This document shows positions 8,860-16,336 of a DNA stretch of 64,000 bases, in pieces. The position numbers and the translations under genes were made by a program. Origin of the DNA: DASQPA01 sp963757335 (lineage in GTDB: Bacteria; Acidobacteriota; Thermoanaerobaculia; Multivoradales; UBA5704); assembly GCA_963757335.1 (NCBI GenBank), contig CAVWRJ010000008.1, positions 868,001-932,000 of the forward strand. The letters run 5' to 3'. The notes under the pieces were generated by a model. It had not been told where the DNA came from, did no database searches, and saw nothing but the letters and a program-made list of their open reading frames with translations. Position 1 is the stretch's first letter, and each line of letters begins with the position of its first letter.

Positions 8860-8867
8860 GTTGCAAC
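8860..8867. promoter_or_regulatory. candidate MarR operator upstream of arsM
   Basis: GTTGCAAC is a perfect 8-bp palindrome 23 bases before the arsM start. The same half-sites GTTGC and GCAAC, with a 5-base spacer, occur upstream of marR at 9451-9465. Binding is inferred. Confidence 0.4.
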
Positions 8868-8895
8868 AGTCAGGTTAAAAAAGGGGGCTGTCGGC

Positions 8896-9429
8896 TCAGC
8901 ACTTGTCGCCAATCCGGCAGCAGCTCCCCCCGGAAGCTTCGACCCGGGCGCTCGCCGCCCGGGTGATGCGGCCGAGAAGCTGGATCATGGCCGCACGGGT
9001 GTCGGAATCGAAGTCGGAGAGGAGCCCGCGCTCCTCGCCCACGAGGTCGCTCTCGATCCGCGAGTGGAGGTCGCGGCCCGCCGCGGTCGTCACGAGGAGC
9101 AGCGACCGGCCGTCCTCGGGATGGGGAGAGCGGGCCACGTAGCCCTTCCTTTCGAGAGCGTCGACCACCCGGCTCGCCGTGCTCTTGTCGAGGTAGAGGT
9201 GGGACGCAAGGTCGTTCAAGGTCATCGGACCCCGGCGGACTAGCGCCTCCAGGCCGTAGCACTGGCTGACCGAGACGTCGTAACAGCAGATCCGGTCCCG
9301 GTCGCGGAACTGGTAGACCCGGATCAGGTCGGAGAGCGCGTCGTAGAAGAGATGGACGTCCCGTTCGAGCGCGGGGTCGGCGGTCTTATCGGCCTTGTCG
9401 GCGACATCGAGGGGGGGAACGGCGGCCAT
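8896..9429 (-). CDS. MarR-family regulator with cysteine-rich sensor sites
   Basis: A 177-residue winged-helix dimeric repressor. The HTH covers roughly residues 60-110 (LNDLASHLYLDKSTASRVV) and the wing contains HPEDGRSLLL. Cysteines are unusual: RICCYDVSVSQCYG in helix 1-2 and a C-terminal GGSCCRIGDKC tail. These could coordinate As(III), so it probably senses arsenite and represses arsM and itself. This is inference from cysteine placement and context (TonB receptor upstream, arsM downstream). No strong Shine-Dalgarno precedes the ATG. Confidence 0.82.
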   Translation of the reverse strand: MAAVPPLDVADKADKTADPALERDVHLFYDALSDLIRVYQFRDRDRICCYDVSVSQCYGLEALVRRGPMTLNDLASHLYLDKSTASRVVDALERKGYVARSPHPEDGRSLLLVTTAAGRDLHSRIESDLVGEERGLLSDFDSDTRAAMIQLLGRITRAASARVEASGGSCCRIGDKC

Positions 9430-9450
9430 GGACCGAGTATGCCCGATCTG

Positions 9451-9465
9451 GTTGCTGGATGCAAC
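9451..9465. promoter_or_regulatory. candidate MarR operator upstream of marR
   Basis: GTTGC-TGGAT-GCAAC inverted repeat, 22 bases upstream of the marR start. It shares half-sites with the palindrome at 8860-8867, which would allow autoregulation. Confidence 0.45.
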
Positions 9466-9492
9466 TAGTTCATGGAAGCCGAAGCGTTCTTT

Positions 9493-11691
9493 CTAGAAGC
9501 GCCAGTCCACGCTGAGCCTTGCCTCCCGAGGCTCGGCGGGGTGGAAGTGGATGTCGTTCACCCCTTCGGCGGGCTCGCCAGGGAGGCGCGAGGCGTAGAA
9601 GTAGTCGACGTCGCTCACCTGCCGGTTGAGGAGATTGAAGATGTCCAGGCGCAGGTCGAGCCCGTTCGCGAGGTGGTAGCCGGCGCGCGCGTTGAGGAGG
9701 CCCGAGGAGTGCGAGCGGGCGCTGTTGTCCTCGATGAGCGGGCGGGGTCCGAAGTAGCGCAGCCGGAGGCCGCCGAAGACCGGGCCGTAGTTGTCGAGCG
9801 CGATGCCAGCCGAGACGACCCCCTCGACCGCGCCGGGGATGTGGTCGCCCACCGGGTCGAAGTTGGTGAACCGGCCGCGCGAGTAGGCGAGGTCGGCGTC
9901 CAGGGTCACGTGGCTCCCGACCCTGTAGAAGTTGGCGAGCTCGAAGCCCACCCGCCGGGTCGGCCGGCTCGCCTCCGTCGAGCCGGCGTCGCCCGAGAAG
10001 ATCAGCTCCGAGTCGAGGTCGAGCCGGAAGACGGTGAGCGAGGTTTCGAGGCGCGGGATGAGGTTGGTGCGCACCCCGACGTCGAAGCTCTTCGCCCGCA
10101 CGAGGGGCTCTACCCGCTCGACCGGCTGCCCCGTCGTGGGGTCGACCGTGATGGTGGCGCCGCGCGCGTCGTTGCTGTGGAAGCCGTAGGCGGTGTTGAC
10201 ATAGAAATCGGTCTTGTCGAAAGGGCCGAGGAGGAAGGAGAGCTTGGGGCTCGCGATCCCCCGGGTCACGGTGCCTGAGTTCAGGGCCTGGTCGCTCGTC
10301 ACCGTGGCGCGGTAGAAGTCGCCGCGCACCCCGGCGATGGTGCGGAGCCAGGGGGTGAGGCGGAGCCGCGCCTCGACGTAGGGGCCGCCCCCCAGCTGCT
10401 CGATGTGGTCCTTCCGGGTCGTCGAGAGGAGGAGGCGGTCCTCGGTGCGGAAGAGGCCGTTGTGGATGTCGTCCTGGCGCGCCTGGAACCCGACCGACGC
10501 CCCCACCTCCCGGCCGGCCACCCGCGCCTGCCACTCGTGGCTGACCGCGAGGCCGGTGACGAAGCGGCGGTCGCTCTGGCGGAACTGGTCGCCGTGGACC
10601 GGGTCGTCCAGAAAGTAGGTGAAGTTCGAGAACAGGTTCAAGGAGGAGTAGAGGCCGTAGGCGCGCACCCGGGTGAGCGACTCGGCGCTGCCCCGCCGGT
10701 AGTCGCCAGAGAGGCTGAAGCGCTTCGCCTCGCCGCCGTCGCTCGGATCGACGGCGCCGAAGCGCGAGAGGCTCCCCTCGGCGACCGCCCGCTCCGGGAC
10801 CTGGTCGGTCGAATCCCAGCGGCCGCTGTAGCCCATGGCGGAGAGCGAGAAGCCGTTGGCGACGTCCCCGCGGTTGAAGTGCAGGACGCCGTTGGCCTTC
10901 CGGTAGTCCTCCGGGTGGACCCACGGGCCGTCGTTCTTCGACAGCTCGATACCGCCCAGGAGATCGCCGCCGCCCGCCTTCTTCGAGTCGGCGACGAGGG
11001 TGCGGAGGTAGCCCGCCGTCCCCGGGGTGAGCTCGGCGATCGCCTTGGCGAGGGTCGATACGTACTCGATGTCGGCGGCCCCGGCGGCCGAGAAGTCGCC
11101 GTCCCGCACGTCGTAGGGACCCTTCCGGTAGGACACGGTGTCGACCAGCTCGGGGATGAGGAAGTTCAGGTCGCTGTAGCCCTGGCCGTGGCCGTGGCTC
11201 GGCATGTTGACGTTGATGCCATCGACGGTGATGCGGAAGTCGGTGCCGTGGTCGAGGTTGAAGCCGCGGGCGTAGTACTGGTTGGCCTTGCCGCTGCCGC
11301 TGTGCTGGGTGATCACGACCCCCGGCACCGTCTCCAGCACCTCGCCGGGGCGGAGCACCGGCCGCTTGGCGAGGTCCGCCTGGCCGGTGACCCCCTCGGT
11401 CGCCGAGTCGGCGATCCCCACGAGGTCCGAGGCGCGGTCGGTGACGTCGATCTTGTCGTAGACCTTGAGCTTCTCGGGCGTCGTCGAATCGGCACCCTGC
11501 GGGATTGGCGGCTCCTCCGGGGATTTCTTCGGTTCGGCGTTAGGGTCCGGCGGGTCCGCGCTGGCGGCGGCTTGTGGGTTGTCGGGCGCCGGCGGAGCCG
11601 CCGCGGTCCCGAGCGTGGCGGTCCCGGCGAGCAGCGTGAGCGCCAGGGCTAAGATCCAGGCGATCCGGCCGCCGGCGGTCAGGCTCTTCAT
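9493..11691 (-). CDS. TonB-dependent outer-membrane receptor
   Basis: 732 residues from the ATG at 11691 (AGAGAG just upstream). A signal peptide (RIAWILALALTLLAG) is followed by a Pro-rich periplasmic linker. The plug domain follows (VLRPGEVLETVPGVVITQHSG..., NQYYARGFNLDHGTDF, VDGINVN), then a 22-strand beta-barrel ending in the canonical aromatic terminus SVDWRF. The plug segment GHGQGYSDLNFLIPEL is typical of a widespread receptor group of unknown ligand. The gene sits between selD and marR/arsM on one strand with gaps of 46 and 63 bases, hinting at transport linked to arsenic or selenium chemistry. The substrate is not determinable from sequence. Confidence 0.85.
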   Translation of the reverse strand: MKSLTAGGRIAWILALALTLLAGTATLGTAAAPPAPDNPQAAASADPPDPNAEPKKSPEEPPIPQGADSTTPEKLKVYDKIDVTDRASDLVGIADSATEGVTGQADLAKRPVLRPGEVLETVPGVVITQHSGSGKANQYYARGFNLDHGTDFRITVDGINVNMPSHGHGQGYSDLNFLIPELVDTVSYRKGPYDVRDGDFSAAGAADIEYVSTLAKAIAELTPGTAGYLRTLVADSKKAGGGDLLGGIELSKNDGPWVHPEDYRKANGVLHFNRGDVANGFSLSAMGYSGRWDSTDQVPERAVAEGSLSRFGAVDPSDGGEAKRFSLSGDYRRGSAESLTRVRAYGLYSSLNLFSNFTYFLDDPVHGDQFRQSDRRFVTGLAVSHEWQARVAGREVGASVGFQARQDDIHNGLFRTEDRLLLSTTRKDHIEQLGGGPYVEARLRLTPWLRTIAGVRGDFYRATVTSDQALNSGTVTRGIASPKLSFLLGPFDKTDFYVNTAYGFHSNDARGATITVDPTTGQPVERVEPLVRAKSFDVGVRTNLIPRLETSLTVFRLDLDSELIFSGDAGSTEASRPTRRVGFELANFYRVGSHVTLDADLAYSRGRFTNFDPVGDHIPGAVEGVVSAGIALDNYGPVFGGLRLRYFGPRPLIEDNSARSHSSGLLNARAGYHLANGLDLRLDIFNLLNRQVSDVDYFYASRLPGEPAEGVNDIHFHPAEPREARLSVDWRF

Positions 11692-11737
11692 CTCTCTCTT
11701 CTGTACGGAACCGGAAACGGGCCGGATGAACGGCCCC

Positions 11738-12838
11738 CTAGCTCCCGGCCGAGCTTTCGGCCGAGGTTCCGGCCGAGACAGTGATCTGGCCCTCCCCAAC
11801 GGCCTCGATCCGGCCCACCCGAGCCGCGGCGGGGACGCCGGCCGCCCGCAGGCTGGCGAGGGCCGCTTCGGCGACGCTCTCCGGGACGGCGGCGAGGAGA
11901 CCTCCCGAGGTCTGGGCGTCGCAGAGGAGGAGCTGCTCCTCCTTGGCGAGCGCCGGGTCCCAGATCACCCAGTCGGCGAGGAAACGCCAGTTGGCATGGG
12001 TGCCGCCGGGGGCCATCCCGGCCGCCACGTACTCCCGTGCCGCGGCGAGGACCGGGACGGCGCCGGCCCAGATCCGCGCCGTCACCCCGCTCGCCGCAGT
12101 CAGGTTGCGGAGGTGGCCGAGGAGCCCGAAGCCGGTGACGTCGGTGAGCGCGTGGACCTCGAAGCCCGAGAGCGCCTCGGCCGAGGCCCGGTTCAAGGTC
12201 GTCATGACGGCGATGGCCTCGGCGATTGCGCCCAGACGGTCCTCGCCATTCTTCGCCGCGGTCGTGATGATCCCCAGCCCCAGCGGTTTGGTGAGGAGGA
12301 GCACGTCCCCCGGCCGGGCCCCGGCGTTGGTCCACACCCGGTCGGGATGGACGGTACCGGTCACCGCGAGGCCGAAGATGGGCTCCTCGGACTGGATGGT
12401 GTGGCCGCCGACGAGCGCGATGCCGGCCTCCGCGGCTTTGTCTGCCGCGCCGCGGAGGATCTCCCCGAGCACCTCGACGGGGAGCGCGGCGCTGGGGAAG
12501 CCGACGAGCGAGAGGGCGGCGATCGGCCGGCCGCCCATGGCATAGACGTCCGAGAGAGCGTTTGCGGCGGCCACCGCCCCGAAGTCGTAGGGCCGGTCGA
12601 CGATCGGGGTGAAGAAGTCGGTCGTCAGGACGAGCGCCAGGTCGTCGGAGAGCTTGTAGATCGCGGCGTCGTCGGCGGTGCTGGTGCCGACCAGGACGTT
12701 GGGATCGCGGATGGGCGGCAGGGTGGCCAGGAGGGGCAGCAGGTACCCCGGCGGCTGCTTGGCGGCGCAGCCCGCCCGTTTGGCGAACTGGGTCAAGCGG
12801 ATCGGAACGGACTCCTGCGTCGCGTCTCCCTGGCTCAC
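11738..12838 (-). CDS. selD: selenide, water dikinase
   Basis: A 366-residue ATP-dependent enzyme that makes selenophosphate for selenocysteine or selenouridine synthesis. The active-site pair is C24 and K27 in AGCAAK, that is, the cysteine form rather than the selenocysteine form. AIRS-type motifs DDAAIYKL, TTDFFTPIVDRPYDFG and GGHTIQSEEP are present, as is the C-terminal CDAQTSGGLL. I chose the GTG at 12838 because GAGGAG lies six bases upstream; an in-frame extension to 12910 is less likely. No selA, selB or selU gene is nearby. It is the first gene of a same-strand run selD-TonB-marR-arsM. Confidence 0.93.
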   Translation of the reverse strand: MSQGDATQESVPIRLTQFAKRAGCAAKQPPGYLLPLLATLPPIRDPNVLVGTSTADDAAIYKLSDDLALVLTTDFFTPIVDRPYDFGAVAAANALSDVYAMGGRPIAALSLVGFPSAALPVEVLGEILRGAADKAAEAGIALVGGHTIQSEEPIFGLAVTGTVHPDRVWTNAGARPGDVLLLTKPLGLGIITTAAKNGEDRLGAIAEAIAVMTTLNRASAEALSGFEVHALTDVTGFGLLGHLRNLTAASGVTARIWAGAVPVLAAAREYVAAGMAPGGTHANWRFLADWVIWDPALAKEEQLLLCDAQTSGGLLAAVPESVAEAALASLRAAGVPAAARVGRIEAVGEGQITVSAGTSAESSAGS

Positions 12839-12937
12839 TTCGCTCTCCTCGCGGAGCCGCTCTCCGGCCCCTCTGTCATCGTCGCGACCCTGCCGGTGGG
12901 TCCGGCCCACGATCGCGGTTCATTGTATATTGACCCC
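12839..12937. promoter_or_regulatory. divergent promoter region between selD and arsC
   Basis: A 99-base spacer between the two divergent starts. TTCATTGTATATTGA close to the arsC ATG includes a plausible extended -10 (TGTATATT). No operator is evident. Confidence 0.35.
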
Positions 12938-13411
12938 ATGAGCCTGCCGTCTGACTCGCCCACCAGCTCCGCCCCGGAGGCCCGCCTCCGTGTCCTCTTC
13001 CTCTGTACGCACAACGGCGCCCGTTCGCAGATGGCGGAGGGCATCCTCCGCTCGCTCGGGGGGGACCGGGTCGAAGCCTGCAGCGCCGGCACCGTCGCCT
13101 CGCGGGTCCACCCCCTGGCGATCCAGGTCCTGGCGGAGCGCGGGATCGACCTCCGCCGTCAGCGTTCGAAGTCGCTCGACGAATACAAGGACCTGCACTT
13201 CGACTATGTGATCACGGTCTGCGATGACGCCAACGCCTCCTGCCCGGTCTTCCCGGGGCCGGGCGAGCGCCTCCACTGGAGCATCCCCGACCCCTCGGTG
13301 GTCGAGGAGGGGGAGGAGGGCGAGCAGGAGCGCGCCTTCGAGCGGGTGGCGGTCGATCTGACGACCCGCATCCAGGAGCTGCTGGCGAGCTTCGACACCC
13401 CGAAGGGCTAG
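12938..13411 (+). CDS. arsC: arsenate reductase, low-molecular-weight phosphatase type
   Basis: 157 residues. The P-loop LFLCTHNGARSQMAEG gives the C23-x5-R29-S catalytic motif of LMW-PTP-fold arsenate reductases. The redox pair lies in TVCDDANASCP, spaced as in thioredoxin-coupled enzymes, and IPDPS supplies the general acid Asp. It reduces arsenate to arsenite, feeding ArsM encoded divergently 4 kb away. The N-terminus is a short Ser/Pro-rich extension. The end overlaps the converging HD gene by four bases. A second unrelated ArsC-type gene occurs at 50539. Confidence 0.9.
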   Translation: MSLPSDSPTSSAPEARLRVLFLCTHNGARSQMAEGILRSLGGDRVEACSAGTVASRVHPLAIQVLAERGIDLRRQRSKSLDEYKDLHFDYVITVCDDANASCPVFPGPGERLHWSIPDPSVVEEGEEGEQERAFERVAVDLTTRIQELLASFDTPKG

Positions 13412-14013
13412 TTCCCGACCAGGCGCCCGTCGAGGTCGAGCTCGGCGGCGGCGCCCTGCATCGCTTCGAGGACGTTCCCCACGTGGTCCCAGAGCTCGAG
13501 CTTGCCGTCGAAGCAGACGCGGCTGAAGTCGGCGGTCACCGCCTCGACGTGCTCGCGGTCGACCCCGGCGGCGAAGGTGCGCTCCTTCCAGCGCTTCTTG
13601 ATCGACTTGACCTCCACCTCCCGGACGTCCTTGCTCGGGCGGACGAGGGCGGCGGCGATGATGAGGCCGGTCACCTCATCGCAGGCGAGGAGGGCATAGT
13701 CGAGCGGCTTCGAGCGCTCGACCCCCGTCCCCGCGGTGTTGTGGGCGAGGATGGCCTGAACGACGGCCTCGTCCGTGCCGCGCTCGCGGAGCGTCGGGAT
13801 GCCGGCCGCCGGGTGTTCTTCCAAGGTCGGGTGGATCTCCCAGTCCCAGTCATGGAGGAGCCCGGCGAGCCCCCAGACCTCGGGGTCCTCCTTGAGCCGT
13901 ACGGCGTACCACCGCATCGCCGCCTCCACCGCCACCATGTGCCGCCGCAACCCCTGCGCCTGGACGTTCGCCGTCATCAGCTCCCAGGCCCCCTGCCGAT
14001 CCATCGTCGCCAT
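13408..14013 (-). CDS. HD-domain hydrolase
   Basis: 201 residues with an HD metal-dependent phosphohydrolase core: RRHMVAVEAAMRWY (first His), GLLHDWDWE (HD pair), and AILAHNT followed by a late Asp (ACDEVTG). The family acts on nucleotides or phosphorylated metabolites; the exact substrate is unknown. The ATG at 14013 follows GAGAGGAG. It lies between arsC and the gal operon, separated from galK by a hairpin and a partial dispersed repeat, so it is probably transcribed on its own. Confidence 0.8.
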   Translation of the reverse strand: MATMDRQGAWELMTANVQAQGLRRHMVAVEAAMRWYAVRLKEDPEVWGLAGLLHDWDWEIHPTLEEHPAAGIPTLRERGTDEAVVQAILAHNTAGTGVERSKPLDYALLACDEVTGLIIAAALVRPSKDVREVEVKSIKKRWKERTFAAGVDREHVEAVTADFSRVCFDGKLELWDHVGNVLEAMQGAAAELDLDGRLVGN

Positions 14014-14060
14014 CGTTCTCTCTCCTCTCACCGTCGCGGGAAGTATAGCCCGCCGTCGAG

Positions 14061-14097
14061 CGGCTCCGTTGGGTCCTGCGGGCCTGCTCTCAGGCCC
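14061..14097. repeat. partial copy D of the dispersed palindrome, with a galK-terminating hairpin
   Basis: CGGCTCCGTTGGGTCCTGCGGG repeats the left arm and core start of copies A and B, then diverges into GGGCCTG-CTCT-CAGGCCC. That is a perfect 7-bp hairpin touching the galK stop codon. Confidence 0.6.
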
Positions 14098-15221
14098 TAC
14101 TCCTCCGGCACCAGCAGCCGCCCCGACTGCCCCGTGCTCTCGCGGTAGCGCCGTACGATCCGCTCCCCGGCCTGCCGCCCGGCGCCGTCCCGGGCCAGGA
14201 CGACGATCGAGCCGCCGAAGCCGCCGCCGGTCATCCGGGCGCCGTAGACGGCCTCCTCCTCGCGGGCGATCTCGACCAGGCGGTCGACGTCGGGGACGGA
14301 GACCTCGTAGTCGTTGCGGAGCGAGGCGTGGGAGGCGTCGAGGAGCTTGCCCAAGGCGGGGAGGTCGCCCCGGCGCATCGCCTCGACCGCCGCCAACACC
14401 CGGTCGTCCTCGGTCACCACGTGCCGGGCGCGGCGGTCGAGCGGGGTGGGGAGCTGGGCGATCCGCGGCAGGTCGGCGGCGGAGAGGTCGCGGAGCTGGG
14501 GGACCCCGAGGCGCTTCGCCGCCTCCTCGCACTCCTTCCTCCGGGTGCGGTACTCGCCGGTCGCCAGGTTGTGGGGGAGGGCGGAGTCGATCACTACCAG
14601 CTCGGCTCCCGCGGGAAGCGGGATGCGCTCGAACTGGAGACTCCGGGTGTCGAGGAAGAGGGCGTGCCGGGTGTCGGCGAGGCTCGAAGCCATCTGGTCC
14701 ATCATGCCGACCGGCGCCCCCACGAAGTCGTTCTCCGCTTTTTGACCGAGAAGAGCGAGCCGGACGTCGTCCAGGGCGAGCGAGAAGGCCTCGGCGAAGG
14801 CGCGGAGCAGCGACACTTCGAGCGCCGCGCTCGACGAGAGGCCGCCGCCCCAGGGCACCTCGGACGAGATCCGGAGGTCGCAGCCGCCGAGCTCGAAACC
14901 CTCCTTGCCGAGGACGTCGGTGATCCCCTGGACGTAGTCGAGCCAGTCCCCCCGCCGCGCCTCCTCACCGAGGCCGTAGGTCGTGGGCTCCTCCGCCGGC
15001 GCCGCCTCGGCGCTCCAGACGCCCACCGTCCGGTCGCTGCGTCGGGCGAGCTCCACCCGGGTGCGCTGGGGGATGGCGAGCGGCAGCACATAGCCGCCGT
15101 TGTAGTCGGTGTGCTCGCCGATCAGGTTGACCCGGCCGGGGGCCGAGGCCGCGAGCTCGGAGGGGCGGCCGAAGAGGTCGGTGAAGGTGGGAAGAGTGTC
15201 CGGACCCTGAAGCTCACTCAA
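14097..15221 (-). CDS. galK: galactokinase
   Basis: 374 residues of a GHMP-family kinase that phosphorylates galactose at C1. All three family motifs are present: PGRVNLIGEHTDYNGGYVLP near the N-terminus, GGLSSSAALEVS for phosphate binding, and MTGGGFGGSIVVL near the C-terminus. The start overlaps the galT end by eight bases, so the two are translationally coupled. With the upstream GH2 gene this makes a galactoside-to-glucose-1-phosphate route. galE is not in the window. Confidence 0.95.
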   Translation of the reverse strand: MSELQGPDTLPTFTDLFGRPSELAASAPGRVNLIGEHTDYNGGYVLPLAIPQRTRVELARRSDRTVGVWSAEAAPAEEPTTYGLGEEARRGDWLDYVQGITDVLGKEGFELGGCDLRISSEVPWGGGLSSSAALEVSLLRAFAEAFSLALDDVRLALLGQKAENDFVGAPVGMMDQMASSLADTRHALFLDTRSLQFERIPLPAGAELVVIDSALPHNLATGEYRTRRKECEEAAKRLGVPQLRDLSAADLPRIAQLPTPLDRRARHVVTEDDRVLAAVEAMRRGDLPALGKLLDASHASLRNDYEVSVPDVDRLVEIAREEEAVYGARMTGGGFGGSIVVLARDGAGRQAGERIVRRYRESTGQSGRLLVPEE

Positions 15222-16302
15222 GCTGCACCTCCACCGCCCGGAGCTCCGCCGCCTTCTCCTCGGGGAGGGTGTCGGCGGTGAAGACCCCGGCGCCGATCTC
15301 GCTCCCGGCGAGGTACTTCAGGCGCTCGCGCTGGCGGAGCGCGGGGTAGATCTCGATGTGGAGATGGGCCTCCGGGTGGGGGAGGCCGTCGGTCGGCGCC
15401 TGGTGGAAGACGAGGATGTAGGGCATCGGCTTCCCCCACAGGCCGTCGAGCTTCAAGAGCGCGGTCTTGAGCGCCCGGGCGAAGCCGGCCCGCTCGCCGG
15501 CGTCGAGATCGGCGACCGTCGGGACCGGCCGGTGCGGGGCGATCCAGATCTCGTAGGGGTAGCGGGCGCAGACCGGCACCCAGGCCATGGCCATGGCATC
15601 GGTGGCAGAGAGGAGCCGGCGGCCGTCCTCGATCTCGGCCGACATCAGGTCCTCCAGGAGGCCGCGGCCGTGCTCTTCGAGGTGCTCCTTCTGCTGTTCG
15701 AGCTCGCGCGCCGGGATGGGCGGAATGAAAGGGTAGGCATAGATCTGGCCATGGGGGTGGTGGAGGGTCACCCCCACCTCCACCCCGCGGTTCTCGAACG
15801 GGAAGACATACTGGACGTCCTCCCGGGCGCCCAGCTCGCGGGTGCGGTCGGCCCAGACTTCGAGCAGCAGCTCCAGGTGAGAGAGGGGGAGCCCGCCGAG
15901 GGTCGCCTGGGGGTTCTGGGTGAAGACCACCACCTCGCAGGCGCCCTTCCCGGGCCGGGTGGGGACGATCTCCGGCGGCGCCTCGGCCGCCCGCGAGCTC
16001 AAGGTCGGGAAGAGGTTCTCGAAGACCGCCACCTCCCAGTCGCCGGCGGGGACCTCGGTGGGGTGATCCGGGCTCGTCGCCGGAGCGAGCGGGTTGTACT
16101 CGGGAGGCGGCAGGAAGGTGCGGTTCTGGCGGTGGGCGGCGTAGGCCACCCACTCGCCGCGGAGAGGGTGCCAGCGCAGGTGCGACTGGCTCCCCGGCGG
16201 CTCGGTGCTCGCCGAGGGCGCGGAGAGGCCCGCCGGCAGCGGCCGGCGGGAGTAGAAGCTCATCTGCCGGCCGTCCGGCTTGGTCAGGGTCTCTTTGAAC
16301 AT
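15214..16302 (-). CDS. galT: galactose-1-phosphate uridylyltransferase
   Basis: 362 residues. The nucleotidyl-histidine motif HPHGQIYAYP is present, as are the N-terminal HPLRGEWVAYAAHRQNR and NLFPTLS segments and the C-terminal HLHIEIYPALR metal/substrate region. It exchanges UMP between UDP-glucose and galactose-1-phosphate in the Leloir pathway. It is downstream of the GH2 gene by 34 bases and overlaps galK, consistent with a three-gene transcript. Confidence 0.94.
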   Translation of the reverse strand: MFKETLTKPDGRQMSFYSRRPLPAGLSAPSASTEPPGSQSHLRWHPLRGEWVAYAAHRQNRTFLPPPEYNPLAPATSPDHPTEVPAGDWEVAVFENLFPTLSSRAAEAPPEIVPTRPGKGACEVVVFTQNPQATLGGLPLSHLELLLEVWADRTRELGAREDVQYVFPFENRGVEVGVTLHHPHGQIYAYPFIPPIPARELEQQKEHLEEHGRGLLEDLMSAEIEDGRRLLSATDAMAMAWVPVCARYPYEIWIAPHRPVPTVADLDAGERAGFARALKTALLKLDGLWGKPMPYILVFHQAPTDGLPHPEAHLHIEIYPALRQRERLKYLAGSEIGAGVFTADTLPEEKAAELRAVEVQLE

Positions 16303-16336
16303 GGCATTTTCCCTGAGAGCGCCGGCGTCCGCCGGC

